Assembly (NCBI GenBank): GCA_022760435.1
Contig: JALEFY010000012.1
Location: 1 to 64,000, forward strand
Reading direction: 5' to 3'
DNA length: 64,000 nt
From: Neomegalonema sp.
GTDB taxonomy: Bacteria; Pseudomonadota; Alphaproteobacteria; Rhodobacterales; Rhodobacteraceae
The position numbers and the translations under genes were made by a program. The notes beneath the pieces are model-generated. The model saw nothing but the letters and a program-made list of their open reading frames with translations, searched no databases and was not told the DNA's origin. Positions 1 to 8,047 of this stretch are shown in pieces (positions within the stretch are counted from its first letter, which is position 1; the number at the start of each line of letters is the position of its first letter).

Positions 1-116
1 CGCCGGCTGCGTCATCGCCGCTTGACGGTGGGCCACACCGACTGCGCGCCGATTTCTGGCCGGACAAGCCCCTGAAGGTGGCTGACAACAGCGACATCTA
101 TGGGTTCATGACCTAA
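1..116 (+). CDS. 3' end of an unidentified gene (partial)
   Basis: An open frame enters from the left edge and ends at a TAA at 114-116. About 37 residues are visible, ending in LRADFWPDKP...VADNSDIYGFMT. The codons are GC-rich in the third position like the neighbouring genes, which supports real coding. I do not recognise the family from this tail, and no catalytic motif is visible in the fragment. The stop lies 12 bases from the stop of the convergent DUF1127 gene. Confidence 0.5.
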   Translation, partial: PAASSPLDGGPHRLRADFWPDKPLKVADNSDIYGFMT

Positions 117-128
117 AGCCAAATCGCC

Positions 129-371
129 TTATTTCGGCAAGCCGTACTGCACTGCCTGATGGATCTGACCGCGCGAGAGGCCCAGATCGTAGAGCTCACG
201 ATCGCTCATTGCGCCCAGCTCAGCGGCTGCTTCGGCCAGGGCGCGCTTCTCGCGATATTGCTCGAGCCAGTGGTCCACGCGCTTCGAGAGACCGGCGAAC
301 AGGCCCGATTTGGCCTTCGGCGCCGCGCCGACGCGCGCAGCATTGGTATTGAGAGTGGATGCGACAGCCAT
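129..371 (-). CDS. DUF1127 (YjiS-like) small protein
   Basis: The 80-residue product ends with a DUF1127 domain (residues about 28-80): an Arg/Lys-rich helix (LSKRVDHWLEQYREKRALAE) followed by the signature LGAMSDRELYDLGLSRGQI. DUF1127 proteins are small, often stress-induced alphaproteobacterial proteins; some members have been linked to RNA-level regulation and carbon or phosphate metabolism. I chose the ATG at 371 because GGAGG stands five bases upstream; an in-frame ATG at 383 would lie upstream of that ribosome site. The gene is divergent from the membrane-protein gene starting at 628. The specific role here is unknown. Confidence 0.85.
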   Translation of the reverse strand: MAVASTLNTNAARVGAAPKAKSGLFAGLSKRVDHWLEQYREKRALAEAAAELGAMSDRELYDLGLSRGQIHQAVQYGLPK

Positions 372-431
372 GTTAACCTCCATCGCGTCAAGTTTACGAT
401 GCGGAAAGCAATAGTCGCTCCTTCGCAAATT

Positions 432-442
432 TTGCAGTGCAA
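432..442. promoter_or_regulatory. Perfect 11-bp TGC palindrome in a divergent promoter region
   Basis: TTGCAGTGCAA is a perfect inverted repeat about 60 bases upstream of the DUF1127 start, in the 256-base gap before the divergent membrane-protein gene. More TGCA elements lie beside it. It may be an operator. TGC-rich sites of this kind resemble those bound by PhaR-type regulators, but that link is only a guess. Confidence 0.3.
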
Positions 443-627
443 CAAATGCAAGCCGGCGTTGCTGTTCGTGCAGGCCCCCCTTTTGCTTCGTGTCCTCTCT
501 CGCTGCAACTGTGCCCAAAACCCCGCATGTTTCGTCTGGATTTTGCTCAACCGCGGCGAGAGTCGTGCCCGCGCCCTGCCCGGATCCGCTAATCTGCGCG
601 CGAGACCGGTTCAGGGAGGGATTCGCT

Positions 628-1641
628 TTGACTGAGGACAAGACGCCAGACGCGCAGAGCAGCAAGGCTCAGGGGCAAACCCTCAAAGCCGTCACCCCTG
701 CCGCCGCTTCTCCTGCGTCGAGCGATGTTCGGCACGGCGCCCCGGCTCAGGATGGGAGAGAAGAGCAGATCCGCGCGCTGCTGCGCGATGAGATCGCGCG
801 CAACGAGATTCGCGAGGCGCTCGAGAGCCGCCGGCTGTTTCGTCACCCGATCGTGGTCGCGATCTTCGGCTTCTTTCTCACCTTCGTGATCGGGCATACG
901 ATTACCTCGGGCCTGGCCAAACGAGCCGAAGAAGACTTGCTGCGCCGCGAAGCGCTCGAGGCCGTGCGTGATTTCTCCGCCATCGCCGCCGAGCGGACCG
1001 AGCGCATGGCCCTCTTGTCCTCCGCGATCAAGCGCGGGGCGGCGCTGGAGGAACTGACCCTGCGCAAGACCGCCTATGATCAGTCCTATGTGAGCTGGAA
1101 CGCCAATTTGCAGCGCAACTACCTCTATCTGCGCGAGCGTTTCGGCTATACTTTCAAGACCTTCGCCGAATATGCGATCGATAACAGTCTCGGCCAGATC
1201 TTCGCGATCTATGATGATTGCCTGACCGAAACCTATGATCGCATCTTGCATGGCGAGCAGCTCAAGTCAGCCGATGCGCTGGAGAGCTGCCTGGCACAGC
1301 GCGGGGTTCGGCTCAACGGGCGCTCGAGCTATGTTTCGGCCTTGACCGGTCGCCTGCGCGCCTGCCGCGATGAGATCTATGGCGTGCTCAATCACTATGT
1401 GATGAAGAATATTCATTGCGGCAAGACCGGGACCTGGCGCCGGGGGCTCGGCCCCGACAATGAGCCACAAACGGCTGTCATCGAACACACCTACAATGCG
1501 CTGATGCGCTTGTGTGAAATGCAAAACCCGCCGGAATTGCCCATGGTCAGCGACCGCACCTTTGAGGCATCCTGTACGCGTCTGGACAAGAACGGGCTGG
1601 GGGTCGACACGGCGGGGCTCATCAGGGCGCTCGGGTTTTAG
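628..1641 (+). CDS. Hypothetical single-pass membrane protein, paralogue A
   Basis: The product has about 337 residues. After an Ala/Pro-rich cytoplasmic stretch (1-45) comes a charged helix (REEQIRALLRDEIARNEIREAL), one strong membrane segment near residues 75-98 (VVAIFGFFLTFVIGHTI), and a cysteine-containing domain rich in aromatic residues with several paired Cys (DDCLTET, ESCLAQ, RACRDE, RLCEMQ). I chose the TTG start at 628 because AGGGAGGG lies just upstream; the longer frame to 490 has no ribosome site. The next gene has the same architecture and is clearly homologous, so the two are a tandem duplication. The family is not recognised. The C-terminal domain is probably periplasmic, judging from the cysteines. 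Confidence 0.75.
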   Translation: MTEDKTPDAQSSKAQGQTLKAVTPAAASPASSDVRHGAPAQDGREEQIRALLRDEIARNEIREALESRRLFRHPIVVAIFGFFLTFVIGHTITSGLAKRAEEDLLRREALEAVRDFSAIAAERTERMALLSSAIKRGAALEELTLRKTAYDQSYVSWNANLQRNYLYLRERFGYTFKTFAEYAIDNSLGQIFAIYDDCLTETYDRILHGEQLKSADALESCLAQRGVRLNGRSSYVSALTGRLRACRDEIYGVLNHYVMKNIHCGKTGTWRRGLGPDNEPQTAVIEHTYNALMRLCEMQNPPELPMVSDRTFEASCTRLDKNGLGVDTAGLIRALGF

Positions 1642-1677
1642 GGATAGTGAGTTCCGTGTGAGTTGGAAGGAAGTGTG

Positions 1678-2874
1678 ATGCGTCGGCCGTTTTCAGGGAT
1701 TTTCGATATCTTTCGCCAGCGCCGCGCGCATCTGCACAGGGCGGTGGAGCGGGTCGACAAGGGATCCTTTGAGGGTGAGGCGGAGCGCGGCCCCTATCGC
1801 AAGGCGGACCGGGGCGACGATCAGATGGACTGGCGAGGGCAGGCGGAGCCAGAGGGGGAGAGCACGATGACAGGCCGCGACTACCGGGAAGATCCCCATG
1901 CGCGCTACAAATTCACCAAGCGCGATCTGGAGAAGATGATCCGCGAGCAGATCGCCAATGACAATATCCGCGATGCCATCTACAGCCGGACCATCGTGCG
2001 GCGGATGCTGGGCGGGGCGGTGATCGCGTTTTTCGGTCTGGCCCTGTCCCTGGGGCTGTCGGCCTTCATCACCGATCAGATCGCCCAGACCCAGTATGAC
2101 AATACCCAAAAGCTCGAATCCCTGGCCGCGATCGGCGAGTTCTCGGCGCTGGTATCCGATCAGGTCTCGTTGATCACCGCCACCCGCGAAACGCTCTCGG
2201 ACGGGGGCTCGCGCTCGGCGATCCTGGAGCGATGGCGCAGTTATCGGCAGGGTTATCAGAAATGGAAGCGCGACTTCGAGAAGAACAACCTCAAGTTTCG
2301 CCACTTCTTCGGCTTTGCCTATGAAAGCTTCATTGAAACCGCAATCCGGCAGTCGATCGACCAGTATTTCGAGGTCTATGATCGCTGCCTGTCGCAGGAG
2401 GTTGCGCGCAAGGTCGGTGACAAGGGGGTGGTGCTGACTCAGGAGGGCAATCTGGTCGTCAATGCGCTCTCCGATGCGCCGGTCTCCGGCGACAATCCCA
2501 GCCAGTATGACAGCGAGTTCTATCGCTGCATTCGGCAAAATACCCGCGTCCAGCTCGGCACCGAGAAGACGCCTCTGCGTCTTGTGCGCGATGTCGAATC
2601 CTGCCGCGATGAGTTCGTCGGCATCGTCTCGCAATTCGTGCTGCGCGAGATGGATTGCCGCTATCAGAATATCTGGAACAAGAAGACCTCGAAGGAAGGC
2701 GAGCCAGACCGGTTCCTGACCGATGTCTATTATGAGGCGCTGCTCAAGCAATGCGGCATTCAGGAATATGAGCCGCTGTCGCATATCGATCCGAAGGTCT
2801 ATGCACGCTTCTGCTCACCGCTGAAGAACAACCTGTTTGACCGGATCGTCTCGCGCTTCGTGACCTCAAAATGA
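1678..2874 (+). CDS. Hypothetical single-pass membrane protein, paralogue B
   Basis: This 398-residue product parallels its upstream neighbour: a charged helix (EKMIREQIANDNIRDAIYSR), one membrane segment (GGAVIAFFGLALSLGLSAFI), then a domain with matching cysteine blocks (YDRCLSQE, EFYRCIRQ, ESCRDEF, REMDCRYQ). The conserved pattern RDE(x)n-NxxIRxAL/I before the membrane helix shows that the two genes are duplicates. Start choice is uncertain: ATG 1678 has GGAAGGAA upstream, but ATG 1867 also has a purine run and would give a product closer in length to the sister protein. The gap to the preceding gene is 36 bases, so co-transcription is likely. No known function. Confidence 0.72.
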   Translation: MRRPFSGIFDIFRQRRAHLHRAVERVDKGSFEGEAERGPYRKADRGDDQMDWRGQAEPEGESTMTGRDYREDPHARYKFTKRDLEKMIREQIANDNIRDAIYSRTIVRRMLGGAVIAFFGLALSLGLSAFITDQIAQTQYDNTQKLESLAAIGEFSALVSDQVSLITATRETLSDGGSRSAILERWRSYRQGYQKWKRDFEKNNLKFRHFFGFAYESFIETAIRQSIDQYFEVYDRCLSQEVARKVGDKGVVLTQEGNLVVNALSDAPVSGDNPSQYDSEFYRCIRQNTRVQLGTEKTPLRLVRDVESCRDEFVGIVSQFVLREMDCRYQNIWNKKTSKEGEPDRFLTDVYYEALLKQCGIQEYEPLSHIDPKVYARFCSPLKNNLFDRIVSRFVTSK

Positions 2875-2895
2875 AGGAGCGGCGGCGCGAGGTCA

Positions 2896-2926
2896 GGGGC
2901 GGTGAGGGCAGGGGGGAGGGCAGGGG
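2896..2926 (+). other. Potential G-quadruplex tract between convergent genes
   Basis: Five G-runs (GGGG, GGG, GGGGGG, GGG, GGGG) are separated by loops of 6, 2, 1 and 2 bases. They lie after the stop of the second membrane paralogue and just before the ubiA stop. The plus-strand RNA or DNA could fold into a G-quadruplex; no ordinary terminator hairpin is visible in this 57-base gap. Confidence 0.4.
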
Positions 2927-2931
2927 CGGCT

Positions 2932-3852
2932 CTACAGCCCGCCCATCACCAATGCCGCCACCAGCAACAGCCCGGCTTCGCGATTGCTGCGAAACAGGTG
3001 CAGGCAGAGCGGGCCATGGTCGATATCAAGCCGCCAGACCTGCCCGGCCAGATGCAGCGCATAGCCGGTGAGCCCGAGCCAGAACAGCCAGCCCAGCCCG
3101 ACCATCCAGCCCGCGAGCCCAGCGGCGATCACCGCGAGTGCGTAAAAGATCGCGATCGCGCGTTGCGATTGCTCCCCGAACAGGCGCGCGGTGGAGCGAA
3201 CCCCGATCATCGCATCATCCTCGCGATCCTGATGCGCGTAGATGGTGTCATAGCCGATGGTCCAGGCGATCCCGCCCAGATAGAGCAGCACCGGCGGCCA
3301 GTCGAGGCTCCCCATATGCGCAGCCCAGCCCAGCAACGCCCCCCAGTTGAAGGCGATGCCGAGGAACAGTTGCGGCCACCAGGTGATGCGCTTCATGAAC
3401 GGGTAGATCGCCACGGGCAGCGCGGCGGCCAGCCCGACCAGGATCGCGTAAGGGGCAAAGCTGAGCAGGATCGCCACCCCGATCAGGCATAGCGCCGCCA
3501 GCAAGATCACCGCATCGCGCATCTGCAACTGGCCTGAGGCGAGGGGGCGATTGCGGGTGCGCTCGACCTTGGCGTCGATATCGCGATCGACCATGTCATT
3601 GAGCACACAGCCCGCACCGCGCATGACAAAGGCACCGATAAAGAACGCCAGCACCAGCCAGGCATCGAACCAGCGCCAGCCATCAACCGAGGCGGCAAGG
3701 GCAATACCTTGCCAGCCGGGCAGCAGCAGCAGCCAGGAGCCGATCGGGCGATCCGCCCGCATCAACCGCAGATAGGGGCGCCAGTTTGCGGGCGCGCGCG
3801 TGTCCACCCAGTTGCCCTGCGCGGCATCAGCGACGGTTTGTTCTTGCGTCAC
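2932..3852 (-). CDS. ubiA: 4-hydroxybenzoate polyprenyltransferase
   Basis: UbiA attaches the polyprenyl tail to 4-hydroxybenzoate in ubiquinone synthesis and is a multi-spanning inner-membrane enzyme. The 306-residue product shows both aspartate-rich motifs of the family, NDMVDRDID near residues 85-93 and DTIYAHQDREDD near 215, plus RNRPLASG after the first motif and several membrane helices. The GTG at 3852 is preferred: GAGAGGG lies eight bases upstream and the length fits the family, whereas the longer open frame runs back into the divergent rsmE gene. It is divergent from rsmE with a 46-base gap. Confidence 0.95.
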   Translation of the reverse strand: MTQEQTVADAAQGNWVDTRAPANWRPYLRLMRADRPIGSWLLLLPGWQGIALAASVDGWRWFDAWLVLAFFIGAFVMRGAGCVLNDMVDRDIDAKVERTRNRPLASGQLQMRDAVILLAALCLIGVAILLSFAPYAILVGLAAALPVAIYPFMKRITWWPQLFLGIAFNWGALLGWAAHMGSLDWPPVLLYLGGIAWTIGYDTIYAHQDREDDAMIGVRSTARLFGEQSQRAIAIFYALAVIAAGLAGWMVGLGWLFWLGLTGYALHLAGQVWRLDIDHGPLCLHLFRSNREAGLLLVAALVMGGL

Positions 3853-3898
3853 GGCGCATGCCCTCTCATGTGTTGAACGCGTTTCTTGGTGAGGGCTT

Positions 3899-4720
3899 AT
3901 GAACCGGTCCGATAGCGAAAATCCAGCCCCCGAACCCTCTTGCGGCTCTACGCCGCTCGAACCCGCTTGCGGCTCCACGCCGCTTGAGAGTGAGCGCCCG
4001 CGCATCCGCTTGCACATCTCGCAGCCTTTGGCGCGCGACGGGGTGGTGATGCTCGAGCGCGATGCCGCCAACTACCTCTTCAATGTCATGCGCCTCGGGA
4101 TCGGCGCGCAAGTTGCCCTGTTCAACAGTACGGATGGCGAATGGCGGGCGATCGTGCTCAAGGCTGGCAAGCGCGCCGGAGAGCTGCGCCTGCTCGAGCC
4201 GCTGCGCCCGGCGAGCCCGCCGCCCGATCTATGGTTGCTCTTCGCGCCGCTCAAGAAGGCGCGGATGGACTTCGTGATCGAGAAGGCGGTGGAGCTCGGC
4301 GTGCGGCAGATCCATCCGGTGCTGACCCGCTATACCCAGTCCGAACGGCTGCGGCTCGACCGGATGCAGGCGCAAGCGGTTGAGGCGGCGGAGCAATGCG
4401 GCATGGTCTATGTGCCGCGCATTGTCGAGCCGGTCGCGCTGGCAAAGCTGCTCGCTGATTGGGAGGAGGCGCGGCGGCTTTACTTTTGTGACGAGCGCGG
4501 CGGTGCGCCTTTGCTGAGCGCATGTGCCAAACCTGCGCCCGCCGCGATCCTGATCGGGCCTGAGGGCGGGTTCAGCACTGAAGAAGCACAGGCGCTTTAT
4601 GAGCACCCGGCCTGCGCGCCGGTCAGCCTCGGCCCGCGAATCCTGCGCGCCGAGACCGCGGTCGTCGCCGCGCTAACGCTCTGGCAGGCCAGCGCTGGCG
4701 ATTGGCGAGGTGCTTCGTGA
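3899..4720 (+). CDS. rsmE: 16S rRNA m3U1498 methyltransferase
   Basis: RsmE methylates N3 of U1498 in 16S rRNA with S-adenosylmethionine. The 273-residue product has the N-terminal PUA-like start (RIRLHISQPL), the FEKAVELGV-type block (IEKAVELGVRQIHPV) and the trefoil-knot SPOUT motifs IGPEGGFS and LGPRILRAETA at the C-terminus. It carries about 33 extra N-terminal residues containing a nine-residue direct repeat (EPxCGSTPL twice). GGTGAGGG precedes the ATG and there is no later in-frame ATG before the conserved domain, so the extension is probably translated. Its stop overlaps the next gene's GTG. Confidence 0.94.
   Translation: MNRSDSENPAPEPSCGSTPLEPACGSTPLESERPRIRLHISQPLARDGVVMLERDAANYLFNVMRLGIGAQVALFNSTDGEWRAIVLKAGKRAGELRLLEPLRPASPPPDLWLLFAPLKKARMDFVIEKAVELGVRQIHPVLTRYTQSERLRLDRMQAQAVEAAEQCGMVYVPRIVEPVALAKLLADWEEARRLYFCDERGGAPLLSACAKPAPAAILIGPEGGFSTEEAQALYEHPACAPVSLGPRILRAETAVVAALTLWQASAGDWRGAS
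3932..3985 (+). repeat. 27-bp tandem duplication inside the rsmE 5' end
   Basis: Two 27-base units differing at a few positions encode EPSCGSTPL and EPACGSTPL. Each unit contains the small inverted repeat GCGGC...GCCGC. The units keep the reading frame and account for much of the extra N-terminus of RsmE. Confidence 0.8.
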
Positions 4721-5328
4721 ACTTTCTGCGCCCCGAATTGAAAGCCTGGGCGCTGCGCTGGGCCGAGCCGCTCAGCTACGGCTTCGCCGCGCTGATCCTG
4801 GCGGGGCTCTTGTGGCGCTCGGGGGCGCTGGGCAATTGGCCCGGCTGGATCGCGCTGGGCGCCGTCATGCTGCTTTGCTTCTGGCTGGGGCGGGCCGGGT
4901 ATCTGGAGGCCCGGCTGGCTGCGCATGACCTCGCGCCGGGCGTGGTCATGATCGATGAGCGCCAGATCGCCTATCTGACCCCGAATGACCCGCGCGAGGG
5001 CGGCATCGTCTCGCTCGAGAGCCTCACCGCCGTCGATATCCACACCAATGCGCTTGGGCCCTTTGCCGAGGACCTGTTCTGGATCCTGGAAGATGAGAGC
5101 GGCAAGATCCTGCGCATCCCGCAAGGCGCGGCCGGATCGGATGCGCTCTTGCCGAGTCTCGAAGCGCTACCGGGGCTCAATCATGCCGCGATCCTCGACG
5201 CGATGGGCTCCACGAAGGACGCGGTCTTCACAATCTGGCGAAGACCCGGGCCCGGGGGCGCAGCGGCGCGTATCACCGGCTTGCATCCGCAGCCCGGCAA
5301 GCCTAAGCGTTTCCGACCTTACCGCTGA
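4717..5328 (+). CDS. Hypothetical inner-membrane protein
   Basis: The product has about 203 residues. Two hydrophobic helices fill the N-terminal third (YGFAALILAGLLW and IALGAVMLLCFWLG), followed by a soluble domain of beta character (VVMIDERQIAYLTP, GGIVSLESLTAVDI, LFWILEDESGKILRIP) ending in a basic tail (GKPKRFRPYR). The GTG start overlaps the rsmE stop as GTGA, the typical arrangement for coupled translation, and a GCGAGG element precedes it. The domain resembles membrane-anchored PH-like proteins in shape, but I cannot name a family. It sits between rsmE and the glutamate-cysteine ligase gene and is probably in one operon with them. Confidence 0.75.
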   Translation: MNFLRPELKAWALRWAEPLSYGFAALILAGLLWRSGALGNWPGWIALGAVMLLCFWLGRAGYLEARLAAHDLAPGVVMIDERQIAYLTPNDPREGGIVSLESLTAVDIHTNALGPFAEDLFWILEDESGKILRIPQGAAGSDALLPSLEALPGLNHAAILDAMGSTKDAVFTIWRRPGPGGAAARITGLHPQPGKPKRFRPYR

Positions 5329-5350
5329 GCGCACCAACCCGGAGAGAGAG

Positions 5351-6733
5351 ATGTCGATACCCCAACAGGGCGGTGGCCCGATCGAGAACTGCGCCGATCT
5401 CTCCGCATATCTGGAAGCCGGGTGCAAGCCGCGCGAGGCGTGGCGGATCGGCACGGAGCATGAGAAATTCGGCTATTGCAAGGATACGCTCAAGCCGCTG
5501 CCCTATGAGGGCGTGCGCTCGGTCCATGCGGTGCTCTCGGGTCTGCGCGATCAGTTCGGCTGGGCACCGATCCATGAGGGTGAGACGCTGATCGGGCTCC
5601 ACAAGGGCGGGGCGAGTGTCTCGCTGGAGCCGGGCGGGCAGCTCGAGCTCTCGGGCGCGCCGCTCGAGACCATTCATCAGACCTGCGAGGAGACCAACCA
5701 GCATCTGGCGGAAGTCAAGGCGATTGCCGACAAGATCGGCGTGCGCTTTCTGGGGCTGGGGGTGACGCCCGATTGGCGGATCGACGAGATCCCGGTGATG
5801 CCCAAAGGGCGCTACGGGATCATGCGGCGCTACATGCAGCAGGTCGGCACCCATGGGCTCGACATGATGTTCCGCTCCTGCACCATCCAGGTCAATCTGG
5901 ATTTCTGCTCAGAGGCGCGGATGGCGAAGATGCTACGCACCGCCTTTGCTCTGCAACCGATCGCCAATGCGCTCTTCGCCAATTCGCCGTTCATTGATGG
6001 CAAGCCATCGGGCTATCGCTCCTATCGCGGCCGGATCTGGCAGGATGTCGATGCCGATCGCACCGGCATTCCGGCCTTCGTGTTCGAGGACGGCTTCGGC
6101 TTTGAGGCCTGGACCCAATACGCGCTCGATGTGCCGATGTATTTCGTTTATCGCCCGGATCGGGCTCCTGAAACGGGCGGCTATATCGACGCCTCTGGCC
6201 AATCCTTCCGCGACTTTCTGGCCGGAAACTTGCCCGCGCTGCCCGGCGAGCGTCCGACGCTGAGCGATTGGGCCGATCACCTGACCACGATCTTCCCCGA
6301 AGCGCGGCTCAAGAAGTTCATCGAGATGCGCGGCGCCGATGGAGGCCCGTGGCGGCGGATCTGCGCCTTGCCGGCGTTCTGGGTCGGGTTGATGTATGAT
6401 GACACCGCGCTCGATGCCGCCTGGGATCTGGCCAAGGGCTGGAGCCAGGAGGACCGTCTCACCTTGCGCCGCGATGCCGCCCGCCTCGCGCTCAAGGCCG
6501 AGGTGCAGGGCCAATCGGTGCAGGACATCGCGGGCCGGCTGCTCGCAATCTCAGAAGCGGGGTTGAAAGCGCGGGCGAAGGCCTTTGGCTTTGATGGGGA
6601 TGAGAGCCATTTTCTCAACGAACTCAAGCAGATCGTGCAGAGCGGTGAGACCCAGGCCGACGAGCTTTTGCGCCGATATGAAAGCGAATGGCAGGGCGAT
6701 TTCGCGCCGCTCTATGCCGAGTACTCGTTCTAA
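5351..6733 (+). CDS. gshA: Glutamate-cysteine ligase (plant/alphaproteobacterial class)
   Basis: This enzyme joins glutamate and cysteine with ATP, the first step of glutathione synthesis. The 460-residue length and motifs fit the alphaproteobacterial/plant GCS2-like class: GTEHEKFGY at residues 34-42, HEGETLIGLHKGGASVSLEPGGQLELSG, FRSCTIQVNLDF and MRGADGGPWRRICALPAFWVGL. GGAGAGAGAG directly precedes the ATG; the longer open frame upstream overlaps the previous gene and is not coding. Glutathione made here would also serve the GST-type maleylpyruvate isomerase encoded near 21 kb. Confidence 0.93.
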   Translation: MSIPQQGGGPIENCADLSAYLEAGCKPREAWRIGTEHEKFGYCKDTLKPLPYEGVRSVHAVLSGLRDQFGWAPIHEGETLIGLHKGGASVSLEPGGQLELSGAPLETIHQTCEETNQHLAEVKAIADKIGVRFLGLGVTPDWRIDEIPVMPKGRYGIMRRYMQQVGTHGLDMMFRSCTIQVNLDFCSEARMAKMLRTAFALQPIANALFANSPFIDGKPSGYRSYRGRIWQDVDADRTGIPAFVFEDGFGFEAWTQYALDVPMYFVYRPDRAPETGGYIDASGQSFRDFLAGNLPALPGERPTLSDWADHLTTIFPEARLKKFIEMRGADGGPWRRICALPAFWVGLMYDDTALDAAWDLAKGWSQEDRLTLRRDAARLALKAEVQGQSVQDIAGRLLAISEAGLKARAKAFGFDGDESHFLNELKQIVQSGETQADELLRRYESEWQGDFAPLYAEYSF

Positions 6734-6779
6734 GAGCATCCGGGAAGATCGGCGGCACGGCGCTTGCCGAGCTTGGCCG

Positions 6780-7958
6780 TCACCCCTCCAGACTGCGCAT
6801 GAAGGCTCGGTCGATCCGGTCTTTGATCCGCCAGGATAGATGCGAGCGCAGCGCCAGCCCCCATTTGCTGGCAATCGCCTCTCGCCCGCCGGTGGTGATC
6901 AGCTTGAGGTAATCGCTCTGCGGCGTGTAGGGCATAAGTTCGGCTCCCGGTTCGGCGGAGCGGGCGAGGCGGCGCAGGTTCTCGGTGAGCACCGGTGCCT
7001 GCCGCACTGCATAGACCCCCGCCTTCTCGCGCGGGGCATGGGTCATGTGGGCGCAATCGCCGACAGCGAAGATCGCCCCATCATCCACGCTTTGCAGCGT
7101 CGGTCCGACCGCGATGAACCCGTCATGGAGTGCAAGGCCGGTTTGCGCCAGCCAGGCTTGCGGACGCGCCCCGGCGGTGGCGACGGTGAAATCGCTCGGC
7201 AGGACCGTGTCTTGCCCGCTTGCCATTGCCCGCAGCCGCACCGAGCCCGCATCGGCGCCGGTCGCCTCATGCCCGAGCAGCAGGCGCACGCCCGCCCGCT
7301 CCAGCGCGCCGATCAGACGGCGGCGCAGCGCTTGTGGCCCGCTTGGCAAGAGCGCATCACCGCGTTCGACAAGCGTCAATACCGCTTGCGCGCCGCCTCT
7401 GTTCCAAAGTCCCTCGCGCCGCAATCGCCAGGCCATGGCCATCGCCAGCTCGATCCCGCCGACCCCGCCGCCGATCACGCAAAGCGCGGGAGGGCGATCC
7501 AGAAGCTTCGCGCGGCCGAGAAAGGTCGTCCATCGCTCGGCCAGACGGCCCAGCGGCTTGGCAGGGATCACATGCTCGGCCAGCGCCGGCACCCCGGCCA
7601 GCTGGGACGAAATGCCGATATTGATGCTCAGCAGGTCATAGGGCTCGGGCGCGTTGTCATGCAGCAAGACCGTGCGGCTTTCTCGATCGACCCCCAGCGC
7701 ACGATCGAGGATGAGCCGCGCCCCGGCCCGCTCGGCGAGGGTTTCAAGGTCGATCTCCAGATCCTCGCGCTGGTAATGACCGGCGACAAAGCCCGGCAGC
7801 ATCCCGGTATAGGGCGCGGTGGGTTCGGGCGAGATCAGGGTGAGCGCGATCCCGGGTTCGGGTCGCTCTGCCAACGCCTTGAGGGTGAGGGCATGGCAAT
7901 GCCCGCCGCCGATCAGGACGATTTTTGTCGCTTCCCCATTCTTCACATATGTGCTCAC
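6780..7958 (-). CDS. FAD/NAD(P)-dependent oxidoreductase, SelD-associated type, without SelD domain
   Basis: The 392-residue flavoprotein has an N-terminal dinucleotide fold (IVLIGGGHCHALTL), PYTGMLPGFVAGHY, a second nucleotide-binding motif (CVIGGGVGGIELAMAMAWR) and the FAD-contacting block GAIFAVGDCAHM. This matches the NDH-2/sulfide-quinone-reductase-like module that in many proteobacteria is fused to the N-terminus of selenide water dikinase (SelD). The tail WRIKDRIDRAFMRSLEG resembles the linker that leads into SelD in such fusions, but a stop follows and no SelD sequence lies downstream. The start is a GTG preceded by GGGGCGAGG. Substrate unknown; a quinone- or sulfur-linked redox role is possible. 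Confidence 0.82.
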   Translation of the reverse strand: MSTYVKNGEATKIVLIGGGHCHALTLKALAERPEPGIALTLISPEPTAPYTGMLPGFVAGHYQREDLEIDLETLAERAGARLILDRALGVDRESRTVLLHDNAPEPYDLLSINIGISSQLAGVPALAEHVIPAKPLGRLAERWTTFLGRAKLLDRPPALCVIGGGVGGIELAMAMAWRLRREGLWNRGGAQAVLTLVERGDALLPSGPQALRRRLIGALERAGVRLLLGHEATGADAGSVRLRAMASGQDTVLPSDFTVATAGARPQAWLAQTGLALHDGFIAVGPTLQSVDDGAIFAVGDCAHMTHAPREKAGVYAVRQAPVLTENLRRLARSAEPGAELMPYTPQSDYLKLITTGGREAIASKWGLALRSHLSWRIKDRIDRAFMRSLEG

Positions 7959-8047
7959 CGCGGCCTCGCCCCGCTCATTTTCCGGTCAACGACCTCGGTA
8001 GCGCAGCGGCGAAGTCCCGACCAGTCACCATCGCGCGAGCGACGGGC

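Noticed and set aside
4985..5350. 122-codon upstream extension of the gshA frame
   Set aside because: It overlaps the preceding membrane-protein gene, is Arg/Ser-rich and lacks family similarity; GGAGAGAGAG marks ATG 5351.
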